Both the position numbers and the translations under genes were made by a program. Positions 10,454 through 21,223 of a DNA stretch of 64,000 nt are shown piece by piece (positions within the stretch are counted from its first letter, which is position 1; each line of letters begins with the position of its first letter). The stretch comes from Azorinus chamasolen (lineage: Eukaryota; Mollusca; Bivalvia; Cardiida; Solecurtidae), in contig OY755247.1 of assembly GCA_963576725.1 (NCBI GenBank), positions 14,820,526-14,884,525 of the forward strand, read 5' to 3'. The notes under the pieces are model-generated. The model was not told the DNA's origin and searched no databases. It was given only the letters and a program-made list of their open reading frames with translations.

Positions 10454-10775
10454 TTGTAATACTGGTCAAGCATGTGTTATTGATATTGTTTTTATCATGT
10501 TATAATTAGAAATATATCCATAGAACATGGACATCACATGTTGCCATAGTTACTAAACAGTCATGTGGCTCAACTTTGTGACAATGACGTCAAAATTTTA
10601 CCAGCTAGAATTCCTTCTCAGCACATTTGCCTATCAAGACTGTTCATGAATGAAAGTTTGAAACCAATTCATTCAAAAGAATCAGAAAAAAAGGTATTAA
10701 TTTCATCATATTATGGGAAAATGCAAAGGGCAATAATTCAGTCAAAAATGAATGTATTCTTTTCCTTAACCCAGT
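10454..10775. other. No recognisable feature
   Basis: AT-rich, non-repetitive within the window. An open frame on the plus strand (10565-10816) runs into the adjacent PB-A and is not credible as a gene. Confidence 0.6.

Positions 10776-11200
10776 GTTCCATGAATATTTATAAAGAAAA
10801 TATATATGAATATTAAATAACTGCACTTTTATAATGGCATCATGAACAAAATTTTAAGAAAGTTTTGACCCTGGCAGAACCTGTAGAATCAGATCTATAT
10901 TACTTAACCCACTCCTCCATAAATACTCCTTTCTACACCTCTGTAATAGTCACTTCTTGAAACCATTGTGAGGAAATACTCTTTATCACAATGATTTCAA
11001 TACTACACAATTCTCTAACATTTTCCTTTTCTCTAGTTAATGCTCCTTTTCGGTAGATTTATTCAAAGAGATTGAGTCTAAAAATAGCCTATGAGGGAAG
11101 GGGTTAATAAGCAAACAGAGCAAACCCTGATCAGACCGCTCCTACAGGAGTCTTCTGATCATGGTCTACTGTGTTTGCAAAGGTGTGAATGTCGAATTTT
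10776..11200 (-). mobile_element. PB-A MITE split by PB-C
   Basis: The outer pieces join as ...AGATCTATATTAC / TAAGCAAACAGAGC, the order of intact PB-A. The right terminus is degraded. Confidence 0.8.
10904..11107 (-). mobile_element. PB-C MITE nested in PB-A
   Basis: TTAA lies on both sides. The core palindrome is reduced to ACCATTGTGAGGAAATAC. Confidence 0.88.

Positions 11201-11205
11201 AGGTT

Positions 11206-11447
11206 TTACCTCCATGATTATTCATGTAAGAAATAATGACATCATGAATATTTATTAGATTCATTTTTATAGAGCCACATGAACACCGGGATTCTGTCCA
11301 TGGAAGAAACTGTAGAATCATATCTATGTCATTTCATAAGCAAACAGAGCAGACCCTGATCAGATGGCTCCAACAGGAGCCATCTGATCTGGATCTACTC
11401 TATTTGCAAAGGCATAGAAAGTTGTTTTTATGTTGCAAAGGGTTGGG
11206..11447 (-). 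mobile_element. PB-A MITE
   Basis: CCTCCATGATTATTCATG through core GATGGCTCCAACAGGAGCCA to CAAAGGGTTG. The terminal TTAA is lost on both sides. Confidence 0.85.

Positions 11448-11496
11448 ACAGGCGGTAGCTTAATGCAGGATGAAAGTAATGCAGAAAACTTCTCCA
11448..11496 (+). mobile_element. TG-G half palindrome
   Basis: GACAGGCGGTAGCTTAATG and GTAATGCAGAAAAC form one TG-G core arm directly abutting a PB-A end. Confidence 0.55.

Positions 11497-11716
11497 TCTT
11501 CACATAAATCTGTGAAAGTTTGAAGTAAATCCTGCCTATGGTGTATGAGGACACACAAAATGTTTTCACTATATGTTCCATAGTACGTAAACAAAATTGC
11601 AAAGTTTAGTATCTCTGGTTAAAATCGTCGGAGCAAAACTCCCTTACTTTACAACATGCACCTTCACATCAAAGTTGTTCATCTGTGAAAGTCTAAAGTA
11701 AATCCTCCCATTGGCA
11497..11716 (+). 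repeat. Two-unit degenerate tandem repeat
   Basis: CTTCACAT..., TCTGTGAAAGT and AAGTAAATCCT recur at about 11500-11555 and 11662-11710. The style is that of HE internal units, but no terminal hairpin is visible. Confidence 0.5.

Positions 11717-11898
11717 GATGTAGGTGCATATTCAAATACTAAAATTGTCATTTCTCTACCAAACCCTATGCTGTGACCGCTCTTTGAATCGTCTCGAAGA
11801 CACAATTCTAAAGAGTGGTCACAACATAGGGTTTGGTGGAGAAATAAAGAAGTCATTCATGAAAATGTTTAAATTTACACATCTTATCTGGACCTTTG
11717..11898 (+). mobile_element. HT-F MITE
   Basis: GTAGGTGCATATTC, CTACCAAACCCTATG, both palindrome arms and TCTTATCTGGACCTTTG are present. Confidence 0.85.

Positions 11899-11942
11899 TA
11901 CATGTATTGGTATATTAGGAGTTGACAAGAATTTACAGGACA

Positions 11943-12157
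11943 TTAACCCTTTCACCGCCACAGTTGCATAAATGCACCACCACAAATAGTGCAGTCCCAG
12001 ATCAGGGACTTCACTATTAGTCTCAATCTCAATTTCTATATATGTGCTTTATTCCTTTGAAAATTGCATTTATTTATCTCATTTCCTTATTTTACTGATT
12101 GATTTCACAAACTTGGATTGCAGACGACAATTAGATATTTGGCGCCTAAAGGGTTAA
11943..12157. mobile_element. PB-D MITE
   Basis: TTAACCCTTTCACCGCCA lies on the left and GGCGCCTAAAGGGTTAA on the right. A short palindrome (AATAGTGCAGTCCC / GGGACTTCACTATT) resembles the AGACCC core of PB-A. The right part holds GCAGACGACAATTAG, also seen in PB-E. Confidence 0.75.

Positions 12158-12240
12158 TATGGTGGTATCTTCATCCATCGATATGGAGAAGAACAAGATT
12201 ATATGCCTCCCACCTTTTGAGGGGTAATGAAATAGAAAAA

Positions 12241-12401
12241 CAGAGGTCCATATAAGATGCGTAAATTAAAACATTTTCAGAACTCCTTTATTTCTCCACC
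12301 AAACCCTACAGAAGATTCTGAAGAGTGGTCACAGTATAAGCTAGGTCTGAGTGAGAAATGATGATTTTGTATTTGGGAAAGCACCTTTATCTGTAGCTCT
12401 G
12241..12401 (-). mobile_element. HT-F MITE
   Basis: It starts CAGAGGTCCATATAAGATG and ends CTTTATCTGTAGCTCTG. One palindrome arm is lost. Confidence 0.85.

Positions 12402-12856
12402 AAAGATGAACCTTAATTTTGTTTTGTGATAAAATGCCGATATAAAAGGTATAAAACAGTACTGCACATCAAAATGCTATTTCAATTTACAAATCAAATT
12501 ATGTTTATTGAAAAAATTACTTACTCATTTTTTATTTGAATGTAAGTAAATGTCCACCTTTGAATATTATAACAACAATAAATTATGAAAGGCACTTCTA
12601 ACAGAATTTTATCCAATTTAAAGTTCCATGGCCTTAACAGGTAAATCACTTTGCTAAATCCATGGTCATTTTAGAATCAATATTACTCCAATGTTACATC
12701 CATCAGGTCCAAGTGATCTTGCTTTCACCTCAGATGACTCTATGATATAATGTGAATCACCATACACAGAAGTCCAGTCGAACCTGGCGCCTGGTATTTG
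12801 AACTCTGCTGACACATAGGCCAAGCCTATGTATAGTGGTGTACTCTAATGTACACT
12402..12856. other. No recognisable feature
   Basis: About 450 bp of AT-rich sequence with no internal repeats and no convincing reading frame. Confidence 0.6.

Positions 12857-13308
12857 ACCCTTTTCCTCAATAAAAATGCTTTTCTACACCTTTACAAACA
12901 GAGTAGACCAAGATCTGACGGCTCCTGAAGGAGCTGTCTATTCAGAGTCTGCTCTGTTTGCTTATAATATAATATAGATATGATTCTGCAGTTTATGCAA
13001 TGGCCAAAAGCTCCTGTGTCCATATGCTATTATAACAATTTATATACAGTAAAACCCCGCTAATGCGACCACCAAAAAGGGGCATACTTCTGGGTGACAG
13101 AGGCAGGTGGTAGCTTAATGCAGGACAAAAGTTATGCAGAAAGCTCCTATAGGAGCTTTCTGCATAACTTTCGTCCTGCATTAAGCAACCACCTGCTTTA
13201 AATGGCGCCAGTGGCTGTTTATTAAGTGGTCGCATTAGCGGGGTTTCACTGTAATCAATATGCATATCATTATTTCTAAAATAAATATTCATGGTGTAAA
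13301 TGATTTAA
12857..13308 (+). mobile_element. PB-A MITE split by TG-G
   Basis: The core is GACGGCTCCTGAAGGAGCTG. Outside the TG-G insertion the sequence reads ATAACAATTTA-TA-ATCAATATG, as in intact PB-A. It ends GGTGTAAATGATTTAA. Confidence 0.85.
13047..13251 (+). mobile_element. TG-G pogo-like MITE, intact
   Basis: It is 205 bp, CAGTAAAACCCCGC to GCGGGGTTTCACTG, with TA on both sides. The palindrome meets at AAAGCTCCTATAGGAGCTTT. Confidence 0.93.

Positions 13309-13378
13309 ACACGCACATCTCGAGTTCACTGAACTTAAAAATTCTTCCACAAAAATAAGATATGTGAAAACATTTTCA

Positions 13379-13404
13379 ACAAAGCCTAGCTTTGGGGGCA
13401 TAAA
13379..13404 (+). mobile_element. Isolated HE 3' hairpin
   Basis: AAAGCCTAGCTTTGGGGGCA plus TAAAAAT is identical to the 3' end of the HE array ending at 37768. 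Only this end is present here. Confidence 0.7.

Positions 13405-13514
13405 AATAATTCCTTTATTTTTCCATCAAACCCTTGTGGTAACTGACTCTTTCATGAAGTAAAAGATTAAAATCGTCTCTTCCAGACATAGGGTATGATG
13501 GAGAAATGACAATA

Positions 13515-13837
13515 CAGTTGAACTTTGGTATCTCAAACTCGGATAACTCGAACTTTAGGATTATAAACTCGAATAAAACGTTCAGTCCTTTCAAAACTTA
13601 CGATACATAATTGCTCTAAAATGTATTGCTGCAGATATCTAGAAACACAAGTGACAGCTTAATACAGGTCTAAAGTAATGCTGAAAGCTCCTACAGGAGC
13701 TTTCAGCATTAATTTAGACCTGTATTAAGCTGTGGCATTGAGAAATTGTTCAGGATAGATATCAAATTACTCGAACCTCTGTTATCTCGAACTAATTTGT
13801 ATGGTCCCTTAAAGTTCGAGTTATCGAAGTTCAACTG
13515..13837. mobile_element. TG element (CAGTTGAAC type)
   Basis: The ends are CAGTTGAACTTTGGTATCTC and ATCGAAGTTCAACTG, flanked by TA. 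The centre is a palindrome of the TG-G type (GTAATGCTGAAAGCTCC / GGAGCTTTCAGCATTA) despite different ends. It is nested in HT-F. Confidence 0.88.

Positions 13838-13870
13838 TATTAGTATCTGAATACACACCTTTACCTATTA

Positions 13871-14242
13871 CCATACTATTGATGCCCCAGAATTCACATT
13901 TTAACCATCCTACCAAGTTTCATGACACTAAACCAAATACTGCAAAACACAATAAAATAATGCACTAAGTGAAGTACGAGACTTACATATACAACAGACG
14001 TTAAACTGAGGGCTATTTGTCAAAATGAAAGGTCATTATTTCATAAATCTCTCTAATATATTGGTCCCTTGATGCTCTCTGAAGACATTTCAGCAATAAA
14101 ACGATAGGTCATGGCCCCTTAATCAAAAATGGCCCTATATTTTTTGGCCGTCAACAAATATGACTCTGATCGAATTTCATGACATCTTCGATATCTTTCG
14201 ATATCTCATCAGGATCCAAACTGTTAAATACTAAGATAGAGT
13871..14242. other. No clear feature
   Basis: The phrase TACCAAGTTTCATGACAC recalls HE internal units, and CTCATCAGGATCCAAACTG recalls PB-E, but no ends are visible. 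Confidence 0.5.

Positions 14243-14485
14243 TTAACTCTTTACTTCAAGAATATTTATGTAAATTATAATGACATCATGAATAATAGAT
14301 GAATTTTTTTGAAAAGCAAATGAACATAGGATTGTTTGCCATGACAAAAACTGTAGATACATACCGTATCTATATTATCCATAAGCAAACAGAGCAGATC
14401 CTGATCATACGGCTTCCATAGGAGCCATCTGATCTTGGTCTACTGTGTTTGCAAAGGCGTAAAAAGGGGTATTGGTGGAGTTAAG
14243..14485 (-). mobile_element. PB-A MITE
   Basis: TTAACTCTTTACTTCAAG to GGTGGAGTTAA. The core is ACGGCTTCCATAGGAGCC, slightly imperfect. Confidence 0.88.

Positions 14486-15050
14486 GACACCTATAGAAAA
14501 CATTTAAGTTTGAGAGTTGCAGCAAAAGACAATTTAGCAGACGAAAATTATTTCTTACCATGCAGATGGTTAGGGCCTTACAGGTCTCTCATGCATTTAG
14601 TCTTACAAGAGGATTGTCCGAAATATAACCCAATATTTACAAATGCTTGGCCTTAGAAAAAATTCTCCCAACTTTATTATTTCAACAGCTGAAAATTATG
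14701 TCTGCTTCAAGTCAAATGCCTGCTTAAATGATATCAACCAATATTTAAAAAGCATTTTTGAAAGTAATATAATTATAAACGGATTCTGAAACAGACCAGC
14801 CATTGAGTTACGTAGGTGTGATCTGGATTAAAACTGTTTGCAAATACTGGTCAGTCTCAAGCCATTGGTTGTATTAAGGGCACTTAGTCTATATTGCTAC
14901 ATGAATACCAAACCAATGGTCACTGGCCGGTCAAACCATGGTCAGAATGATAACCTGGATTTTCCCTCTATACCTAGTCTGCCTCAGGTATGTAAAGACA
15001 ACATGTACAACTTGCCGTCTGCTGCAACAAATTTGCATGTATTTACCTTC
14486..15050. other. Mostly featureless; PB-E remnant at its start
   Basis: GTTGCAGCAAAAGACAATTT and AGCAGACGAAAATT (about 14510-14550) resemble the PB-E end. The remainder shows no repeat or gene signal. Confidence 0.5.

Positions 15051-15265
15051 TTAACCAATTCCCCCCCCCCCCCCCCCCCCCCCTTTGATTCCTCTTTAAA
15101 AGTCACTTTTTGAAACCATTGTGATAAATAGTGTTTGTTCCATAAGAGCAAAATGCTCTTCAAAGGCTTCAAAACTACACAATTCTAAAAATTTCCCTTT
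15201 TTGCTAATAAACGCTTTATTTCGAAGAGGTCGGGTCTGAAAAGAGCCTATAAGGGAATGGGTTAA
15051..15265 (-). mobile_element. PB-C MITE with poly-C expansion in one end
   Basis: TTAACCAATT is followed by 23 C (15061-15083) where PB-C normally has CCC, then AAAGTCACTTTTTGAAACC and a damaged palindrome. It ends GGGAATGGGTTAA. Confidence 0.88.

Positions 15266-15307
15266 CAATTTTCCTCACAAATATTCCAGCAACACTCTAC
15301 ACATTAC

Positions 15308-15366
15308 TCTTCCTTGTTGAATATTTATCAAGAAAAATGACATTGAAAATATTTATTAGCTGAACT
15308..15366 (-). mobile_element. PB-A fragment
   Basis: GTTGAATATTTATC, AATGACATTG and ATATTTATTAGCTG match the reverse PB-A end region, cut off by the next PB-A. Confidence 0.6.

Positions 15367-15620
15367 TTAACCCTTTACTCCATACATACGCCTTTCTACA
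15401 CCTTTGCAAACAGAGAAGACCCAGATCAGACAGCTCCCATGAAGCCATCTGATCAGGGTCTGCTATGTTTGCTTATGATATAATACAGATATGATTATAT
15501 AGTTTCTGCCTTTGCCAAAAATTAATGTGTCCAGGACTGGTGCTATTATAACAAATTAATCTAATTAATATTCATGACATCATTATTTCTAGCATGAATA
15601 TTCATGGAGGAAAGGGTTAA
15367..15620 (+). mobile_element. PB-A MITE, full length (254 bp)
   Basis: Terminal TTAACCCTTTACTCCATAC and TCATGGAGGAAAGGGTTAA. All internal blocks are in order. It is a good reference copy, though its core centre (CAGCTCCCATGAAGCC) is imperfect. Confidence 0.95.

Positions 15621-15679
15621 TGATTGCATGTATAAACATGAAATTTTTGTTTTGGTATTGGCTGATATGGTGGAGTACA

Positions 15680-15762
15680 GTCATGTACATAATTATGCCA
15701 TTATAATGATAATTCATGATGTCATTATTTCTTATATGAATGTTAAACTGGGAAAGGGTTAA
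15680..15762 (+). mobile_element. PB-A right half
   Basis: ATTATGCCATTATAATG, CATGATGTCATTATTTC and GGGAAAGGGTTAA. Confidence 0.7.

Positions 15763-15799
15763 TTTAAAGCAAGTATAAGAAATATAAAATAGAAAATGT

Positions 15800-15961
15800 A
15801 ATTATCAGATGGCTCAGGGACGTCTTCTGTTCATGCATTTGCAAAGGCGTGAGAAAGCTTTGATATGAGGGAAACTACACAATTCTCTAGTTAATGCTCC
15901 TTTTGGGTTGATTTAATCAAAGAGGTTGGATATAAAAATAGACTATGCAGGATTGGGTTAA
15800..15961 (-). mobile_element. PB-A/PB-C chimera
   Basis: A piece with CAGATGGCTC and GCATTTGCAAAGGCGTG joins a PB-C end (CTAGTTAATGCTCC to GATTGGGTTAA). Confidence 0.65.

Positions 15962-16253
15962 ATGGGTTAAAAATTGTTACAGAGAGCAAAATTTTGATGA
16001 TATATGGTCAAGATTAGTCACTCCAAGTGGTGTGGTCAGTCTGTAAATGACAATATGTCCACTTATTCCCATTGATCTGTTTGTTATGTAAAGTGCAGTC
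16101 AATAACCTCAACTACCATTATTTTTGTCACCATATTTAGGTTTTCAATACCGTAGGTCATTATCCTATAAATAATTCTTGTAGAAAACATTTAATTACCA
16201 GGTAAGCGGCAAAACTGTGATAAACTGTGCAAAGATTGGGGATCCAGACGATA

Positions 16254-16460
16254 CAGTAGAATATGTTCTAAGCGACCATTCATTTACTGAACATAAAAGT
16301 CATAAAAAAAGCAGGTGGTTGCTTAATGTAGGACAAAAGTAATGCAGAAAGCTCCTATAGGAGCTTTCTGCATTACTTTTGACCTACATTCAGCTACCAC
16401 CTACCTTACAGTACCATAATTAGACTTATTTTTGATGGGAGCTTAAGACAGGTTCTACTG
16254..16460 (+). mobile_element. TG-G-like MITE
   Basis: CAGTAGAATATGTTC on the left, GACAGGTTCTACTG on the right, TA both sides. The core is AAAGCTCCTATAGGAGCTTT. Flanking sequences on the two sides resemble each other (GTAGAAAA[C/T]ATTTA, GTGATAAACT[G/A]TGCAA, GATCCAGA[C/T]GA), perhaps a duplicated PB-E piece. 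Confidence 0.82.

Positions 16461-16805
16461 TAGAAAATATTTAGCTACAGCAAATCCGTGATAAACTATG
16501 CAAGCATTTTCGATCCAGATGAGACATAGAGTACCCTGAGCATCCAGTAACAGTATCTATCCTCTTTGACATTAACACTAATTTGAGGTGAAACTGAGGA
16601 AAATTAACTTTGGGAATTGCAGTAGACTACATGCTTTGCCGGTGACAATTACTTAACAAAATTAGTTAACAATAGTAGTATGGATTGCAACAAATATCAA
16701 ATTTGCTACTCAAATATTAGAATCCGACATGCAAACAATTTTTGAATATTCATTTTGTATAATTTTTCAATGATATCTTTAATTTTTATCTCTCTTTTTC
16801 TCTCT
16461..16805. other. PB-E-like start, otherwise featureless
   Basis: CCGTGATAAACTATGC and CGATCCAGATGAGAC (16490-16525) recall PB-E. Nothing else is recognisable. Confidence 0.5.

Positions 16806-16809
16806 CATC

Positions 16810-17132
16810 AAACATTTCCCTGTTGAATATTTATGTAGGAAATAACCAAATCATGAACATTGATCAGCTGAATATTTCTAATGGCACAATTATGTACTCA
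16901 GCATTTATTATAATTAGTAACAAACACAGCAGACCATTATCAGACAGCTTCAAAGACCTGTATCCATGCTTATAAAACTTTTAGTTGAGACTGAGTCCGT
17001 TCTCAAGTTTTTGACTGGTCAGATTTGAGCCTTTGGCTCAAATCTGACCAATCAAAAGCTTGAAAACTCAAATCTGACCAATCAAAAGCTTGAGAACGAA
17101 CTCAGACTCATTTATATGAGGGAAAGGGTTAA
16810..17132 (-). mobile_element. PB-A MITE split by foldback I
   Basis: TTTCCCTGTTGAATATTTATG through ACACAGCAGACC, then the foldback insertion, then ATTTATATGAGGGAAAGGG and TTAA. Confidence 0.8.
16958..17110. mobile_element. Foldback element I
   Basis: ATCCATGCTTATAAAACTTT opens arms that pair with AGCTTGAGAACGAACTCAG. AATCTGACCAATCAAAAGC occurs twice in the right arm. A longer copy lies at 50060-50243. Confidence 0.8.

Positions 17133-17341
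17133 TGTAATGATTTGGTAACTTGGAAGTGGAAACAAGTTTGAAACACATTGAGGCCCCATTCCACCACCAA
17201 AACTACAGTTGGGCAGGGTTTGGTGCTAAAGAGTGTGATGACATAATCATCTAAAAATAGAATTGACTGGGATTCCCAAGTGTAGGAATGCACCATAGTA
17301 GGACCTGGTAGAAAATGTTGATAACGCTCTTTTTTTTTACT

Positions 17342-17496
17342 CAGGGTCTGCTCTGTTTGCTTATGATATAATTTAGATATGATTCTAGTTTCTGCCATGG
17401 TCAATAATTCCTGTTTCCATGTGCTGTTATAACAATTAATCTAATATTCATGATATCATTATTTCTGACATGAATATTCATGGAGTAAAAGGTTAA
17342..17496 (+). mobile_element. PB-A right half
   Basis: CTCAGGGTCTGCTCTGTTTG to CATGGAGTAAAAGGTTAA. The left half is replaced by unrelated sequence after a T-run. Confidence 0.8.

Positions 17497-17696
17497 AGAG
17501 CATTGGGCTTTACATTGAAAAAAGAGCTCCACAAAGATAGGCAATATACGCCAGTCAGAGGGGTGACTGGTTCTGCTCAGCATGTTACTTTGTTCAGTCA
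17601 ATCAGATCACTATTCTAACCAACTGTTTGTGTGCTTTTTCATCTGCAGTAATTGTAGTCTGTTTCAATTCTTAAACTAAAATTTCTCTTATTTCTT

Positions 17697-17825
17697 TGCA
17701 AAAAATATGGCCAAAGTGTCAAACAGTTTGCATCCTGATGAGACGCCATATTATAGAGCATCTCATCTGGATCTAAACTGATTGCAAAAGTATTCACGGT
17801 TTTGCTGCTAGTGTGCAAAGAGTTA
17697..17825 (-). mobile_element. PB-E MITE, partial
   Basis: A palindrome, CAGTTTGCATCCTGATGAGA / TCTCATCTGGATCTAAACTG, then GTTTTGCTGCTAGTGTGC and AAAGAGTTAA. Confidence 0.65.

Positions 17826-17913
17826 AGTGATAAATGAAGTGGTTAAGACAGACTTGTTTGTTTCCCTCACTCCAGCCCTCTGTTCTTGAATGCTGCACAC
17901 CATCTGTTCATGG

Positions 17914-18090
17914 TTAACCCATTCCCTCATAGGATATTTTTAGACTCAACCATTTTGAATAAATCTACCGAAAAGGAGCATTTACTAGAGCAAAGGAAAA
18001 TTTTAGAATTATATTGTTTTTAAACCATTGTGATAAATAGAACGAGTTGCTCCTATGAAGCAAATGCTCAATTTGTCACAATGGTTTCGA
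17914..18090 (+). mobile_element. PB-C MITE, cut by HE
   Basis: TTAACCCATTCCCTCATAGG through both palindrome arms to ATGGTTTCGA. There an HE element begins and the right end is missing. Confidence 0.85.

Positions 18091-18559
18091 CAAGATGTGT
18101 TTGTGAAACACTATGCCCCCAATGTGATCATGACCTTGATTTATGACCTTGATCTTAATAAGTGACCCCCTTAAAAACGCCTCTATAAGTTGCACATGCA
18201 TGCCAAGCTTGAAGTGTGCATGTTGAATGGCAACAAAATCATCACCAATCTAAATTTGACCCTTAATTTGACATGTGACCTTGACCTTAATAAGTCACCC
18301 TAAAAATATTTGCCTCCATAATTTGAACATGCATGCCAAGTTTGAAGTATGTATGTTGAATGGCGAGAAACTCTATATTGGACCCATAATATGACCTTTG
18401 ACCTTGATGTATGACGTTTACCTTACTAAGTCACCCTTAAAAATGTTCGCCCCAATAAGTTGCACATGCATTCCAAGTTTGAAGGATCTTTATTGAATGG
18501 TGACAAAATTATGGCCAATCTAAATTTGATCCATAGTTTGATCTTTGACCTTGATGTAT
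18091..18559 (+). mobile_element. HE element, 5' part
   Basis: CAAGAT then stem GTGTTTGTGAAACAC (18097-18111) and ATGCCCCC. Units of ~120 bp contain TGACCTTGA, AAGT[C/G]ACCC and CATGCATGCCAAG. There is no 3' hairpin; the sequence joins a PB-A piece. Confidence 0.75.

Positions 18560-18561
18560 GA

Positions 18562-18606
18562 CCCGTCTGATCTTGCTCTACTCTGTTTGCAAGTATGCGA
18601 AATGGC
18562..18606 (-). mobile_element. PB-A core-arm fragment
   Basis: CGTCTGATCTTGCTCTACTC and GTTTGCAAGTATGCG. Confidence 0.6.

Positions 18607-18654
18607 TCATTACCTGCATTCAATCAAATTCCAACTCTCTGCACCCATAACTCT

Positions 18655-19001
18655 TTGATTAATGAATATTCATGTAAGAAATAATGACTATGAATATTAA
18701 CTTAATGGATTTTTATAATGGCAATTCAGTCAGGAAGTTTTAGCCAATATGATAGAAACTGTAAAATCAGTTCTATACTATTTCATTATAAGCAACTGTA
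18801 AAATCAGTTCTATACTATTTCATTATAAGCAACTGTAAAATCAGTTCTATACTATTTCATTATAAGCAACTGTAAAATCAGTTCTATACTATTTCATTAT
18901 AAGCAAACAGAGCAGACTCTGATCAGATGGCTCCTATGAGTCAATTTGATCTGGGTCTACCCTGTTTGCAAAGACATTAAAAGGTGTATCTATGGAGTTA
19001 A
18655..19001 (-). mobile_element. PB-A MITE enlarged by an internal tandem repeat
   Basis: AATGAATATTCATGTAAG through the 37-bp repeats to AGCAAACAGAGCAGACTC, an imperfect core and GGAGTTAA. Confidence 0.85.
18757..18904. repeat. 37-bp tandem repeat, four copies
   Basis: Units starting AACTGTAAAATCAGTTC and ending TTTCATTATAAGC begin at 18757, 18794, 18831 and 18868 with no visible differences. The unit is ordinary PB-A sequence, so the amplification is recent. Confidence 0.95.

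Positions 19002-19006
19002 TGATA

Positions 19007-19190
19007 CAGCAGCATATTACATCAATTATTTTGTGTTAAAGGCAGATGGCTGCTTAAAGTAAGGTGAAAGTAAAACAGAACGCTCCTATAGGAGCGTTCT
19101 GTTTTACTTTCACCTTGCTTTAAGCAGCTACCTGCCATAAATACCAACTAATTAACACAATTTAGTGGTCGTTATAGAGAGGTTTTACTG
19007..19190 (+). mobile_element. TG-G MITE, variant
   Basis: The left end CAGCAGCATATTAC is diverged. The right end is GAGAGGTTTTACTG with TA. The palindrome meets at GAACGCTCCTATAGGAGCGT, with changes on both arms that keep pairing. Confidence 0.85.

Positions 19191-19267
19191 TACTTGGATT
19201 TCATTGAGACATTGAGCAACTTAACATCTCATCAGGATCCAAAATATTTGACAAGCTAATCAGTTTT

Positions 19268-19454
19268 TTAACCATTTCCTCCATGAATATTCATGTAAGA
19301 AAAAATAATGCCATGAATATTAATTAATTTGTTATAATAGCACATGGACACAGGAAATTTTAGCTTTATAGGCAGAAACTATAGCAGCCATCTGATCTGC
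19401 ATCTTCTCTGCTTTCATAGGTGTAGAAAGGCGCATTTATGCTGTAAAGGGTTAA
19268..19454 (-). mobile_element. PB-A MITE, core deleted
   Basis: TTAACCATTTCCTCCATGAA to GCTGTAAAGGGTTAA. The AGCAAACAGAG arm is lost. Confidence 0.85.

Positions 19455-19505
19455 TCAAATATGGAGAAATGCGCCTCATCATCAAAATTTGCAAACAGGT
19501 ACTTC

Positions 19506-19754
19506 TTAACCTTTTACTTCATAAAAACGCTTAACGCTTTTGCAAACAGAGTAAACCCAGATCAAGAGGGCTCATGTAAGAGAGCCATCTGATCAGGATC
19601 TGCTCTGTTTGCTTACAGTATAATATAGATCTCATTCTACAGTTTCTGCCTGAGTTTCTGGATACATCCAGGATTTGCCATTATAAAAATTCTGCTAACA
19701 ACTATTTGTAATGTCATTATTTCTTACATGAATATTCAACAGGGAAAGAGTTAA
19506..19754 (+). mobile_element. PB-A MITE
   Basis: TTAACCTTTTACTTCAT to CAACAGGGAAAGAGTTAA. Its right TTAA is the left TTAA of the next PB-B. 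Confidence 0.9.

Positions 19755-20000
19755 CCCTTTCCCTCATATAAACGTGTTTTCACGCATTTGCAAACAGAGT
19801 AGACCCAGATCAGACGGCTCCTAGTGGAGCCGTCTGATCAGGGTCTACTCTGTTTGCTAATAGAATGTGATAGATCTGTTTCTTTACTTTCTAAAATGGC
19901 TACAATGTTCCACCTTCCATATTTCTTTATACCTATTTTGTTAATGAATATTCAGTAGGTATTGAAATTTGGAATAAGCATAGAACAGGGAAACGGTTAA
19751..20000 (+). mobile_element. PB-B MITE, intact
   Basis: It is 250 bp with core GACGGCTCCTAGTGGAGCCG and right end GAACAGGGAAACGGTTAA. It shares TTAA 19751-19754 with PB-A, as if inserted into that copy's terminal TTAA. Confidence 0.93.

Positions 20001-20511
20001 GCAGTAAAAGTGTTAAAGCAAACCATATAAGGTACAGACAAGCTTGTGCAGCTTTAGGTGTCGCCTTTATCAATGCAAGTCCAACTCATTAATCTGCCGG
20101 TATATCTAGATCAATATTTGTCCAGTTGGTTTAAAAGTTGACCAAGCGGTCAAATGGTCACCCAGCGGATATGGTACTAATCATATTCTTGAAAGAGAAC
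20201 CAACAAACTGATCTAATTATAGAACCACTATTAATGTGTGCAACTTGCTAACTACATGTTCATACCTTTCAGTAAAACCAAGTAAATTGTCGTCTGCAAA
20301 AGTCGTCTGCTGTTTGTGAAAATAAATTGCCAAGTCATGAATTCTTGTTACTCTGATAAGATACCATATATTTTCTGGACCTTTATTTGAACCTTTCCAT
20401 TCCAAATTGCAGACAGAGCAGAAGTGAAGATTTCTTCAAGGTCTGCACTGTTTGTAATTTAAATTTCTTATGCAAATTTAATTCTAAATTCCGACTGAAT
20501 GAACTCACTGG
20001..20511. other. No clear feature
   Basis: A minus-strand frame (20217-20405) ends near a donor-like AAAG|GTATGA, but part of it is GCAGACGACAATTTAC, a PB-E-type repeat phrase. I do not call it an exon. Confidence 0.5.

Positions 20512-20745
20512 TTAACCTCTTACTCCATAAATACGCCTTTCAATGCCTTTGCAAACAGAGTAGACCCAGACCAGACGGCTCCTATAGGAGCCGTCTGATC
20601 AGGGTCTGCTCTGTTTGCTTATGGAATAACATAGTTCTGATTGTACAGTTTCTGCAATAGTCAAAATCTCCTATGTTCATGTAATCTAATTAACATATAT
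20701 GATGACATTATTTCTTACATGAATATTCATGAAGAAACGGGTTAA
20512..20745 (+). mobile_element. PB-A MITE with perfect core
   Basis: TTAACCTCTTACTCCATAAA to AAGAAACGGGTTAA. The core is GACGGCTCCTATAGGAGCCG. Confidence 0.93.

Positions 20746-20809
20746 AGACAGAAATGTTTGCACTCAAAGGATTAAACAGTACTGGTCATTGCCTTCTTTG
20801 TAAGGTGAG

Positions 20810-21030
20810 GCGATACTCTTTGAATGCTAGCGACGCATTCTCCCGCCATTTATGCTCTATGCAAACAGTCTGGATCTAGATCAGGCCCTACAAAATGTGG
20901 GGCCTGATCTGAGATCCAAACTGTTTGTCACTCAGGTTCAACTTCTGAAAGCTGAACAATTTCATAAAGAAAATTAATAGTTATGAACATGTTTCAGATG
21001 ACAATTGAGCAGACAAACAGGTTATTTATT
20810..21030 (+). mobile_element. PB-E MITE
   Basis: CTCTTTGAATGCTAGCGACG, TTCTCCCGCCATTTATG, then palindrome AGATCAGGCCCTAC / GTGGGGCCTGATCTG. 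Right part: CAGATGACAATTGAGCAGAC. It is the uninterrupted counterpart of the copy at 42801. Confidence 0.75.

Positions 21031-21223
21031 AAGTAAAAAGTTTAGTACAAATCTTAAAATACTTCTGCAAACAGCGTGGACTCTAATACATCCTACAACT
21101 TCGTATTTCATAGGCACAAAGCTCCTGGATACAATGATCATAGTTTTTGAAAATAAATTAAGAAAATCTGCTTTGAAAAATAGAACAGAAGTTAATTTTT
21201 GTAGGCAAAGAAATGATCAGATT

Larger units (their letters stand above)
13350..13870 (-). mobile_element. HT-F MITE carrying three insertions
   Basis: The left half is AATAAGATATGTG and CATTTTCAA. It is interrupted by an HE 3' hairpin fragment (13379-13404), a PB-A end fragment (TTCATGAAGTAAAAG, about 13452-13470) and a TG element (13515-13837), then resumes with TAGTATCTGAATACACACC. 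Confidence 0.8.
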